Shown piece after piece: positions 17,776 to 25,758 of a stretch of 59,924 nt of DNA; position 1 is the stretch's first letter; each line of letters begins with the position of its first letter. The position numbers and the translations under genes were made by a program. The notes below the pieces were generated by a model that was not told the DNA's origin, did no database searches, and saw only the letters and a program-made list of their open reading frames with translations. The DNA comes from Plantactinospora alkalitolerans (GTDB lineage Bacteria > Actinomycetota > Actinomycetes > Mycobacteriales > Micromonosporaceae), in contig NZ_JADPUN010000079.1 in NCBI RefSeq assembly GCF_015690345.1, forward strand, positions 1 through 59,924. The letters run 5' to 3'.

Positions 17776-19071
17776 ATGGGACAGAAAGTGTTCGTTCCGC
17801 TGACCATCCCGCAGACATCACGTGACCATCTGCCCCAGGCGCCGGTCATCCACCGCTTCCAGCGCGGCGACGAGGTGGTGCACTACAACGCCTTCACCCA
17901 CAACCACCTGCTGCGCAAGGCCGCCGACCCGGAGCCCACCCAGGCCGAACTCGACTCGCTCAGCGAGGTGGACTGGTCGTTCACGCCGATGGACATGCTC
18001 AGCGATCCGCACCTCATGCGGGTCGAGGTGACGCAGACCTGCAACTTCCAGTGCTCCTACTGCATCGTCTTCGAGAACAACCTGGCCCAGCTCTACGAGC
18101 ACATGTCCGCAGACACGGCGCGCAACCTGCTGCAGTGGTACCGCGACAACATGATGGGCGGCACGGTGATGCTCATCGGCGGCGAGCCCACGCTGAACTG
18201 GGACGTCTGCAAGATCTTCCTGGAGGGCGTGCCACTGGACGCGGGCAAGGAGCTCTACACCAACGGCATCCTGCTCAGCGACAAGGACATCGCCTGGCTG
18301 CGCGACCTGAACGTGGAGATCCGGCTCTCCCTCGACGGCTTCGAGCGGCACCACCGGCAGCGGGTGAACTTCGCCGGGGAGACCCTGTACGCCCAGGTGC
18401 TCGACCGGCTCGCCGCGATGCAACGGCTCGGCGCGAACGTGGGCGTCAACTGTACGGTGACGCCGAACAACCTCCCGGACCTGGTCGACATCCACCACTA
18501 CTTCGTGCAGGAACTGGGTATCCGGCACGTCAACTACTCGATCCCGCACACCACCGTGAACAGCACGGTCGCGGACGGGCTCGACATGAACGCGTACACC
18601 GCGGCGCTGATGGAGATCTACGAGGACGCCAAGCGCAACCACGTCTACGTCGCGCAGATCATGAAGCGGGTCGCGTACATCGCCCGGAAGCGGTTCAAGG
18701 CCATCGGCTGCACCGTCATCGGTCCCGAGGTGACGTTCTACCCGAACGGCAAGCGCACGCTCTGCACGAAGCTGGACAGCCACCCGAAGACCCGGGTGGT
18801 CACGCCCCAGGACATCTACGACTCCCTCCCGTTCTTCCAGCAGGACTGCCGGTCGTGCTCGGCGATCGGGATCTGCGGCGGCGGCTGCTACTGGGACGCC
18901 CAGATGCGCTTCGACCGCTTCCAGGACCTGCGCGAATGCGACTTCCAGCGGCAGTTGCTCGAGCGTATGCTCTGGGATGTCGTAGATTGGACGCGTTCCG
19001 GCGACGAGTTCCCGGTCATGTTGAACGACGTCTTCGGTACCACCATGTTCGGACAGCGAAATGCCGCCTGA
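17776..19071 (+). CDS. Radical SAM/SPASM peptide-modifying enzyme
   Basis: 431 residues, ATG three bases after the previous stop, with GGGGAG upstream. An ~80-residue N-terminal extension precedes the cluster motif C89-NFQ-C93-SY-C96. The SAM-binding LIGGEPTLNWDV follows. The C-terminal SPASM region (about 310-400) is rich in cysteines: AIGCTVIGPEVTFYPNGKRTLC, then DCRSCSAIGICGGGCYWDAQ and ECDFQ. This is the seven-cysteine pattern that binds two auxiliary 4Fe-4S clusters in anSME, PqqE-like and thioether- or C-C-forming maturases. The N-terminal extension could be a peptide-recognition region. The end overlaps the next gene by 11 bases. Confidence 0.9.
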   Translation: MGQKVFVPLTIPQTSRDHLPQAPVIHRFQRGDEVVHYNAFTHNHLLRKAADPEPTQAELDSLSEVDWSFTPMDMLSDPHLMRVEVTQTCNFQCSYCIVFENNLAQLYEHMSADTARNLLQWYRDNMMGGTVMLIGGEPTLNWDVCKIFLEGVPLDAGKELYTNGILLSDKDIAWLRDLNVEIRLSLDGFERHHRQRVNFAGETLYAQVLDRLAAMQRLGANVGVNCTVTPNNLPDLVDIHHYFVQELGIRHVNYSIPHTTVNSTVADGLDMNAYTAALMEIYEDAKRNHVYVAQIMKRVAYIARKRFKAIGCTVIGPEVTFYPNGKRTLCTKLDSHPKTRVVTPQDIYDSLPFFQQDCRSCSAIGICGGGCYWDAQMRFDRFQDLRECDFQRQLLERMLWDVVDWTRSGDEFPVMLNDVFGTTMFGQRNAA

Positions 19072-20128
19072 CATTCACCTCGCCGGGACCTGGGAACAGG
19101 TCGTGGCAGCGTACGACCAGGGGCAGGAGCAGCTCGACTACCTGCCCCGGGTGCTCTGCGTCGAGCCGACGAACGGGTGCAACTTCGCCTGCACCTCGTG
19201 CCCCCGGCCGGAGGGCAAGCCGCACCTGCTGGACGCGGCGGAGCTGACCGCCTGGGTCGAGCGGGAGCGCGACGCCTTCCAGGCCGCGCCGGTGTGGGTG
19301 CACTTCTCCGGGGAGTCGCTGCTCCATCCCCGGCTCGACGAGATCATGCGTACGTTGCGCGAGCGTGGCGTACGCATGATGCTCTCGACGAACGCCTCCC
19401 GGCTGGATGACCGGCGCTGCGCCATGCTTCTCGAGGCGGGGCTCGGTCTCCTGGTGTTCTCCCTGGACGCCGCGCGGCGCCAGACGTACGAGCGAATCCG
19501 CATCGGTGGCGACTTCGACGAGGTCCAGCGCAACGTGCGGCGGTTCATCGCGCTGCGCGGCGACCGCACCAAGCCGGTCACCCAGGCACAGCTCGTCATC
19601 TCGGACCAGCCCCTCGAGGAGATCTGCGAGTTCATCCAGCTCTGGGCGGACGAGGGCGTCGACACCGTGCACCTCAAGCGGTACTCCACCCGCGCCGGAC
19701 AGCTCAGCCGGCCCGCCGGCCGGCGGGACTCCGCGCCGCCCGGCAGCCGCTGCCTCGACCCGTGGCTGAACGTCGTGGTGCGGGCCGACGGTTCGGTGGT
19801 GCCGTGCTGCGCCGACTTCGCCGGCCGCCTGGTCCTCGGCTCGCTGCACGAGCAGACACTGGCCCAGATCTGGAACGGCGAGAAGGCCCGCGCGCTCCGC
19901 GCCGCGCACGTCGCGGGCGGGTCGCTGCTGCCCGAGGCGTGCCGGCTCTGCTCGGACGTACGCACGCCGCGGGACAACGAGTCGGTCACCCGTTGCATCG
20001 GCGTACCGGCCGATGTGGAGGAGCTCGCCGAACTGCTCGACACCGTGCCCCGGCACCTGCTCTTCGACGTACGCGGGACCGTCGGATCGCTCGCGGAGCG
20101 GTCACCGGCAGGGAGGGCGCGGGTTTGA
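19061..20128 (+). CDS. Radical SAM protein with SPASM-like C-terminus
   Basis: 355 residues; the ATG lies inside the preceding gene's end. The motif is C40-NFA-C44-TS-C47. The usual GGEP motif is replaced by HFSGESLLHP. The C-terminal cysteines CLDPWLNVVVRADGSVVPCC and later EACRLCSD suit a SPASM-type auxiliary cluster domain, and the LDPWxxxxVxxDGxVxPCC pattern is typical. The last ~40 residues are an extra tail. It is the fifth radical SAM gene of the operon, so several separate radical steps, or a biosynthetic role on a non-peptide substrate, should be considered. TTGA overlap with the amidohydrolase. Confidence 0.87.
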   Translation: MPPDIHLAGTWEQVVAAYDQGQEQLDYLPRVLCVEPTNGCNFACTSCPRPEGKPHLLDAAELTAWVERERDAFQAAPVWVHFSGESLLHPRLDEIMRTLRERGVRMMLSTNASRLDDRRCAMLLEAGLGLLVFSLDAARRQTYERIRIGGDFDEVQRNVRRFIALRGDRTKPVTQAQLVISDQPLEEICEFIQLWADEGVDTVHLKRYSTRAGQLSRPAGRRDSAPPGSRCLDPWLNVVVRADGSVVPCCADFAGRLVLGSLHEQTLAQIWNGEKARALRAAHVAGGSLLPEACRLCSDVRTPRDNESVTRCIGVPADVEELAELLDTVPRHLLFDVRGTVGSLAERSPAGRARV

Positions 20129-21366
20129 ACCTCGCCGTACTCTCCACCCGCCTCTACGACGGCCTCGCCGACCGCGGCGTCGAACGCGCGATGGTCCTGA
20201 TCAAGGACGGCCGGATCACGGCCGTCGACACCGACGGCAATCCCGTGCCGGACGGGTACGACGTGGTCGACGTGGGCGATGCCACGGTCCTGCCCGGGCT
20301 CATCGACACCCACTCACACCTCTGCCTGGACGGGCGACCGGACGCGGCGGACGTGATCGCGACGACCCCGACGGAGCGGCTCCTGCTGTCGATGCGGCAC
20401 GCCGCCCTGCGGGCCCTGCACGCCGGCATCACGACGATCCGCGACCTGGGCGACCACAAACTGCTGAGCCTGCACCTGCGGGACTGGTTCGCCACCGGAC
20501 CGGAGACCGGGCCGGAGCTGGTCTGCGCCGGTACCCCGGTGACGATCACCGGCGGACACGGGCACTTCCTGGGGTTGGAGGCCGACGGCGAGCTCGAGGT
20601 GCGCAAGGCCGTCCGTACGCTCACCAAGCGCCGGGTGGACGTCATCAAGGTGATGGCCTCGGGCGGCCGGCTGACCCCCCGGTCGAACACCTCGCTTCCG
20701 CAGTACACCACGCTCGAGCTGCGGGCCGCGGTGGAGGAGGCGCACCGCCAGGGGCTGCCGCTGACCGTCCACGCCTATCCACCCGAGGCGATCGCCCAGG
20801 CGGTGGCGGCCGGAGTCGACGGGATCGAGCACTGCTTCTTCAGCGTGGCGGGTGGGCTGGCCCCGGATCCGGCGGTCATCGGCGCCATCGCGGAAGGTGG
20901 GATCATCGTCGGCCCGACTCTCGGTCTCAGTCCCGACTGGACCGTTCCGCCCGGGTTCCGGACCTTCCTCGACGTCTTCGAGCCCGTCGTGGAGTCGATG
21001 CACAAGAGCGGGGTGCTGCTGGTCGCCGGCCCGGACGCCGGGTCGCTGCCGGGCAAGCCGCACGACGTACTCCCGCACGCGGTCCGTACCCTTGCCGGGC
21101 TGGGGTTGACGAACGTCGAGGCGCTGCGCTCGGCCACCTCGCTCGCGGCTCGGGCCTGCGGCCTCGAGGACCGCAAGGGGGCTCTGCGGGCCGGAATGGA
21201 CGCCGACCTGATCGCGGTGCGCGGTGACCCGGTCGCCGACATCGACGTCCTTCCCGACGTGTGCCTGGTCGTACGCCAGGGCAAGGTCGTCCGCGACGAC
21301 GGCCGCCCAGGCGCCGACGCCCAGGATCGGCACGCACCGCCGTCCGGCGACCGGGCGGGCAGATGA
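20125..21366 (+). CDS. Metal-dependent amidohydrolase (imidazolonepropionase/Xaa-Pro dipeptidase-like)
   Basis: 413 residues from a TTG overlapping the previous stop (TTGA), with an AGGGAGGG site upstream. A small N-terminal beta-sandwich precedes the TIM barrel with the binuclear metal site: H63-S-H65 (LPGLIDTHSHL), the likely carboxylated Lys in VDVIKVMASGG, His in LPLTVHAYPPE, His in GIEHCFF, and Asp in VAGPDAGSLPG. This arrangement is that of the amidohydrolase subgroup holding imidazolonepropionase and dipeptidases that split Xaa-Pro and other dipeptides. In the cluster it may cut an amide bond of an intermediate or trim peptide fragments; the substrate is unknown. Its end overlaps the next gene (ATGA). 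Confidence 0.85.
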   Translation: MNLAVLSTRLYDGLADRGVERAMVLIKDGRITAVDTDGNPVPDGYDVVDVGDATVLPGLIDTHSHLCLDGRPDAADVIATTPTERLLLSMRHAALRALHAGITTIRDLGDHKLLSLHLRDWFATGPETGPELVCAGTPVTITGGHGHFLGLEADGELEVRKAVRTLTKRRVDVIKVMASGGRLTPRSNTSLPQYTTLELRAAVEEAHRQGLPLTVHAYPPEAIAQAVAAGVDGIEHCFFSVAGGLAPDPAVIGAIAEGGIIVGPTLGLSPDWTVPPGFRTFLDVFEPVVESMHKSGVLLVAGPDAGSLPGKPHDVLPHAVRTLAGLGLTNVEALRSATSLAARACGLEDRKGALRAGMDADLIAVRGDPVADIDVLPDVCLVVRQGKVVRDDGRPGADAQDRHAPPSGDRAGR

Positions 21367-22865
21367 GACACGAGCGCATGCTGGTCGGCGGAGCGTTTAC
21401 CGAGGCCGCCGACGGCAGGCGTTTCGCCAGCTTGAACCCGTCCACGGGCGAGCCGGTCGGCACCGTGCCCGACGCGTCGGGCACGGACGTGGAGGCGGCC
21501 GTCGGCGCGGCCCGCCGGGCGGCCGACGCCGGCGACTGGGCACACGACCCCAAGTTCCGCGCGGAACGGCTGCGCGGCGTCGTCGACCTGCTCGACCGGC
21601 AGCGCGAGACACTGCGCGACGACGTCGTCGCCGAGGGCGGCGTACCGGTCCGGCTGACCCGGTCCATCCAGCTCGACGCGGTCCTCGGCGACCTCGACTG
21701 GGTCTGCGACCACCTCGTGGACCACATGGCGGACGAGGATCTGGGTACCCGCGACTTCCACGGGTTCGGCAGCGCGCGGATCGTCCGCCGGCTTCCGGTC
21801 GGGGTGGCCGCGGTGCTGACGCCGGCAAACTTTCCCGCCGCCCTGCTGCTGCGGCGGGTCTTCACCGCGCTGGCCACCGGCAACACGGTGGTGGTCAAGC
21901 CGTCGCCGTACACCTCCCTGACCGCCCTGCGGATCGCCGGGCTCGCCAACGAGGCGGGGCTGCCGCCGGGGGTGCTCAACGTCGTCACGGCGGCCGACCA
22001 CACCCTCGGCGAGACACTCTGCGGCAGCGATGGCGTCGACCTCGTCAGCCTGACCGGATCGTCGGCGGTCGGCCGTCGGGTCGCCGCGATCGCGGGTGCC
22101 GGACTCAAGCGGGTGGTGCTCTACCTCAGCGGCAAGGCCGCACACGTCGTACTGCCCGACGCCGACCCGGACGTGCTGCCGTACGCGGCGGTGCGGGCCT
22201 GCTTCCACGCGGGTCAGGCCTGCACCCTCTTCTCCCGACTGGTGATCCCGCGCCGACTGTTCGCCAACGGCGTCGAGGCGCTCCGCGAGGCCATGGCCGC
22301 CGTGCCGCTCGGGCGCCCGGACGACCCCGAGGTGGTCGTGGGACCGTTGGTGAGCGAGGCGGCCCGCCAACGGTTCCTGACGGCGGTCGCGGCCGCCGGC
22401 CGGTCCGGCGCCGAGATCGTCTGCGGCGGTGGCATCCCGCCCGGGCTGGACGGCGGCTACTTCGCCGAGCCGACCCTCGTCACCGGGGCCCGGCCAGACT
22501 CGCCACTGGCTCGCCAGGACATCCCCGGCCCACTGCTGACGGTCTTCCCGTACGACACGGAAACTGAGGCACTGGCGCTCGCCAACGGCACCGAGTACGG
22601 TCTGGCGGCAGCAGTGACCTCCGGCTCGCTCGAGCGCGGCCGGCGGTTCGCCAACCGGCTGCGGGCCGCCGCCGTGACGATCAACGACGGCCTGCCGTAC
22701 GGACCCGACGCGCCGTACGCCGCGTTCGGGGCGAGCGGAAACGGTCACAACGGGGGCGGTCCCGCGTTCGACGATTACCTCGTGCGCCAGGTGACGGGCC
22801 TTCCGCTGGACACCCTGCCGGCCGATGGCCCGGCTGATCCTCCGGCGGGTCGCCCAGCCGGCTGA
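21363..22865 (+). CDS. Aldehyde dehydrogenase superfamily protein lacking the usual general base
   Basis: 500 residues from ATG (ATGA overlap). The fold and several key residues are typical: N156 (LTPANFPAAL), K179 (VVVKPSPYTSL) and the nucleophile C287 (HAGQACTLFSR). The invariant Glu of the LELGGK motif, the base that activates water, is Tyr here (VVLYLSGKAA, Y254). The Glu of KPSE is Pro, and the late EIFGP is QDIPGP. CoA-acylating family members such as methylmalonate-semialdehyde dehydrogenase also lack the Glu base. The protein may therefore release its acyl-enzyme to a thiol or amine rather than water, or may not oxidise at all. The C-terminal ~20 residues are Pro/Ala-rich. Confidence 0.85.
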   Translation: MRHERMLVGGAFTEAADGRRFASLNPSTGEPVGTVPDASGTDVEAAVGAARRAADAGDWAHDPKFRAERLRGVVDLLDRQRETLRDDVVAEGGVPVRLTRSIQLDAVLGDLDWVCDHLVDHMADEDLGTRDFHGFGSARIVRRLPVGVAAVLTPANFPAALLLRRVFTALATGNTVVVKPSPYTSLTALRIAGLANEAGLPPGVLNVVTAADHTLGETLCGSDGVDLVSLTGSSAVGRRVAAIAGAGLKRVVLYLSGKAAHVVLPDADPDVLPYAAVRACFHAGQACTLFSRLVIPRRLFANGVEALREAMAAVPLGRPDDPEVVVGPLVSEAARQRFLTAVAAAGRSGAEIVCGGGIPPGLDGGYFAEPTLVTGARPDSPLARQDIPGPLLTVFPYDTETEALALANGTEYGLAAAVTSGSLERGRRFANRLRAAAVTINDGLPYGPDAPYAAFGASGNGHNGGGPAFDDYLVRQVTGLPLDTLPADGPADPPAGRPAG

Positions 22866-22904
22866 GGACGACTGTCGGCCGACGGGATCCAGTGAGGAAG
22901 GGCT

Positions 22905-24791
22905 GTGAGGGCAACGTACCCATCAACCATCGACCGGCTGCTGGACCGGTGGGGTGACCATCACCCGGACCGGGTCGCACACCTGGTGCACGACGCGGAC
23001 CGGCTGACCTACGGGCAGTGGTCTGCCCGGGCACGGGCGGTCGCCGCCCGGCTGTCGGACCACGGTGTGCGGGCTGGTGCCCGGGTCGCGCTGGCCTTTC
23101 CGCGCGAGGCCGCCCTGGACTTCGCCGTCTGCCTGGCCGCGGTCCACCGGCTGGGCGCCGTGGCGGTCCTCGTGTCGCCGGATGACCGTACCTCCCGACG
23201 ACGCGTCCTGACAGCGGCCGTGAACTGCGAGTTCCTGATCAGCCCTGAGGATGCCGCCGAGGACTACCCAGGGGTGCGGATGCTCGTCGTCAAGGAGTTG
23301 CTGGACGGCGTCGACGAAGAGGCCCGGACCGGTGACGCTCCCCAACCGGCCGCCGAACCGGACGCCGTCGCCACGGTGGTCTTCACCTCCGGGACCACCG
23401 GTACGCCGAAGGCGGTCGCCATGACGCATCGCGACATCATGTACGCCGCCCGCCCGTCGGCGATCACCGCCGGCCCGGCGGACGAGGTGCTGCTGCACGC
23501 CTTCCCGCTGTTCGTGCCGGTAGGTCAGTGGGCGACCCAGGTACCGCTGCTCCGTGGCGTCACCGGAATCCGCGCGTCCGAGTTCGACCCGGCCACCTTC
23601 CTGCGCCTGGTGGAGAAGTACCGGGTGACCGAGAGCGCGATGGTGCCGGCCACGGCTGCGGCGATGGCCGGACTGCTCGACGGGGACCGTCCGGACACCT
23701 CGTCCCTGCGCCGCCTGACGATCGGATCGGCGCGCTGCCCCGTTCCGGCGCTGGAGGCGCTGCGTGCCCTGTTCCCCGCCGCCACCGTGGTGATCGACTA
23801 TTCGAGTACCGAATCCGGTTGGGCCGGCACCATGCTCGAATACGGCCCAGGCTACGAGCCCGGCGCCGTCGGCTTCGCCAACCCGGGGTCGGCCGTCCGG
23901 GTGGTCGGGGAGGACGAGCGGATCCTTGCGCCGGGCGAGGTCGGCGTGGTCGAGTTGCGGATCCCGCCCAACCTGCCGGCCCGGTTCTACCTCGACGATC
24001 CGCAGGCCACGGCGGCCACCTTCCGGGGCGACTGGGTGCGCATGGCCGACCTGGGCCAGCTCGACGAGCGAGGGTGCCTGCACCTGGTGGCGCGGACCCG
24101 GGAGTTCGTCAACATAAGCGGGCAGAAGGTCTCCTGTCCGGAGGTGGAGCGGGTCCTCGAATCCTTCCCGGGCGTCCGGGAGGCGGCGGTGTTCCCGGTC
24201 AGCGATCCGATCCTCGGCGAGGACCTGGGGGCTGCGGTACAGGCGGCCCGGGCCGTCGAACCGGAGGGTCTGCGTCGACACGCCGCCGACCGTCTGGCCC
24301 CGTACCAGGTGCCGAGCCACGTGATGGTGCTGGTCGATCTGCCGCGTACGCCCAGTGGCAAGGTGGACAAGGAAGCCCTCGGCGAGATGATGGCCGCCCG
24401 ACTCGCGCCCACGCAGGAGATGGACGCCGCAGGGCCCGCGCCGACGAGCGATGTGGACGTCACCCGGCCAACGTCCGAGGTGGACGTGGCTCGGGCGCTG
24501 CAACACGCCATCACGCGGGTCACCGGCAGCGAGGAGGTCGCGCTCGGAAGCTCCTTCGCCGAGCTGGGCCTCAGCTCGGTGGAGGTGATCCGGGTGTACC
24601 ACAAGCTCGGTGAGTCGCTCGGCGGCGACCTGGACATCGTCCTGATGTTCGAACCGGTACCCCTCGCCCGGCTCGCCGAAATGATCGCGGAGCAGAGTGT
24701 CGCGGAGCAGAGTGTCGCGGAGCAGAGTGTCGCGGAGCAGAGCGGCAGCGGCAGCGGCACGTCGGTCCTGCCGGGGAGCGCCGATGCCTGA
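22905..24791 (+). CDS. AMP-forming acyl/aminoacyl ligase fused to a carrier protein domain
   Basis: 628 residues from a GTG with GAGGAAGGG 3 bases upstream. The adenylation domain has FTSGTTGTPKAVAMTH (phosphate loop), YSSTESG, the RMADLGQLDERG hinge region and the catalytic Lys in PRTPSGKVDKE. A Pro/Thr/Asp linker (~about 500-530) leads to a carrier domain with LGLSSVEVIRVYHKL, where the second Ser takes phosphopantetheine; the usual Asp before it is Ser. The C-terminal tail is a pentapeptide repeat VAEQS. It activates a carboxylic or amino acid and holds it as a thioester in cis. Substrate not predictable by eye. It overlaps the KAS III-like gene by 8 bases. Confidence 0.88.
   Translation: MRATYPSTIDRLLDRWGDHHPDRVAHLVHDADRLTYGQWSARARAVAARLSDHGVRAGARVALAFPREAALDFAVCLAAVHRLGAVAVLVSPDDRTSRRRVLTAAVNCEFLISPEDAAEDYPGVRMLVVKELLDGVDEEARTGDAPQPAAEPDAVATVVFTSGTTGTPKAVAMTHRDIMYAARPSAITAGPADEVLLHAFPLFVPVGQWATQVPLLRGVTGIRASEFDPATFLRLVEKYRVTESAMVPATAAAMAGLLDGDRPDTSSLRRLTIGSARCPVPALEALRALFPAATVVIDYSSTESGWAGTMLEYGPGYEPGAVGFANPGSAVRVVGEDERILAPGEVGVVELRIPPNLPARFYLDDPQATAATFRGDWVRMADLGQLDERGCLHLVARTREFVNISGQKVSCPEVERVLESFPGVREAAVFPVSDPILGEDLGAAVQAARAVEPEGLRRHAADRLAPYQVPSHVMVLVDLPRTPSGKVDKEALGEMMAARLAPTQEMDAAGPAPTSDVDVTRPTSEVDVARALQHAITRVTGSEEVALGSSFAELGLSSVEVIRVYHKLGESLGGDLDIVLMFEPVPLARLAEMIAEQSVAEQSVAEQSVAEQSGSGSGTSVLPGSADA
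24685..24742 (+). repeat. 15-bp tandem repeat (about 3.8 copies) inside the ligase-ACP gene
   Basis: TCGCGGAGCAGAGTG is repeated at 24685, 24700 and 24715, with a partial fourth copy at 24730. It encodes the repeated VAEQS tail and is followed by a Ser-Gly stretch. Exact copies suggest recent slippage. Confidence 0.85.
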
Positions 24792-25701
24792 CGCGCCGGC
24801 CGTCTACCTTTCCAACATCTCGCACGTCGTGGGAGATCCGGTCGCGCTCGATGCCCTCGAGGACACCGAGGTGCGCAAGGCCATGGCGACGCTCGCCGAC
24901 GAGGGTCTGGTGCAGTGCCGGGTGACGGACGCCTCCGTCCCCGACCTGGCCGGCGCCGCGGCCTCGACAGCGCTGGGTTCGCCGGACCGTCGGACGGAAC
25001 CGGACACGGCGATCTACTGCTCCGACACGCCGACCCCGGTGCCGCCGGGACCCGAGGTGTGGCGGCTCAACACCGGGCTGGGTCTGCCCCGGGTGCCGGT
25101 CCTGCGCGTCGCGGGAGGCGAGTGCGGCAACCTCGGCCTGGGCCTGCGGGTGGCCCGCGCCATGGTGATGGCCGAGGGGTTGGGCAGCGTGCTCCTGGTC
25201 ACCGCCGACCGTTCCGTCGGGGACACCCGCTATCTGCCGGACGGTCTGACCGTGCTGAGCGACGGAGCCGCCGCCTGTCTGGTCACCGCGGAGCCACCGG
25301 CCGGCGGCTTCGCGGTACACCGGATGGCCGTCAGCGTGCAGGCCGATGCCGTTGCGGCGGGCATCGGGATGCAGACGGCCCGCACCACGCTCAGCGGGAT
25401 CAGCAGAGCCGTACGCCGACTCTTCGCCGATGCGTCAGTCACGCCGGAGGATTGCCGCTACCTCGTCACGGGCAACTACGGCACGGCCATCCAGTCGCTC
25501 TTCGCGGCCGCCGTGGGACTTCCGCAGACCGTGGTGCGCGCCCCGCTGCGCGAGGCGATGGGGCACTGTTTCTCGGCCGACGTCCTGATGAACCTCGAGA
25601 CGCTCCGGGTCGACGGCGAACTGGACCCCGGTGACCGGCTGCTGCTGCTGACCACCGGATCACGCGGCTGGACCGTGACGCTGGCCGAGTACCTCGGTTG
25701 A
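24784..25701 (+). CDS. KAS III-like thiolase-fold protein with altered catalytic triad
   Basis: 305 residues; the ATG lies within the end of the ligase-ACP gene. The fold is that of ketoacyl-ACP synthase III: paired strands ending VLLVTADRS and VLSDGAAACLVTAEP, and a probable nucleophile C114 in GGECGNLGLGLRVARAM. Where KAS III has His in PHQAN, this protein reads VTGNYGTAIQ. Where KAS III has Asn in GNTSAA, it reads GHCFSADVL. The same substitutions occur in the paralogue at 29759-30697. This argues against ordinary Claisen condensation and for acyl transfer, as in CerJ- or CloN2-type KAS III-like acyltransferases. It ends 12 bases before a bidirectional terminator. Confidence 0.75.
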   Translation: MPDAPAVYLSNISHVVGDPVALDALEDTEVRKAMATLADEGLVQCRVTDASVPDLAGAAASTALGSPDRRTEPDTAIYCSDTPTPVPPGPEVWRLNTGLGLPRVPVLRVAGGECGNLGLGLRVARAMVMAEGLGSVLLVTADRSVGDTRYLPDGLTVLSDGAAACLVTAEPPAGGFAVHRMAVSVQADAVAAGIGMQTARTTLSGISRAVRRLFADASVTPEDCRYLVTGNYGTAIQSLFAAAVGLPQTVVRAPLREAMGHCFSADVLMNLETLRVDGELDPGDRLLLLTTGSRGWTVTLAEYLG

Positions 25702-25712
25702 TACCACGCCGG

Positions 25713-25748
25713 CCGGGCGGGGAACCACGACGGCGGACCCCCGCCCGG
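25713..25748. terminator. Bidirectional hairpin between convergent operons
   Basis: Perfect 10-bp stem CCGGGCGGGG (25713-25722) / CCCCGCCCGG (25739-25748) with a 16-base loop. It lies between the KAS III-like gene (plus) and the LeuRS gene (minus) and separates the two transcription units. Confidence 0.75.
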
Positions 25749-25758
25749 ACCGGCGGCC

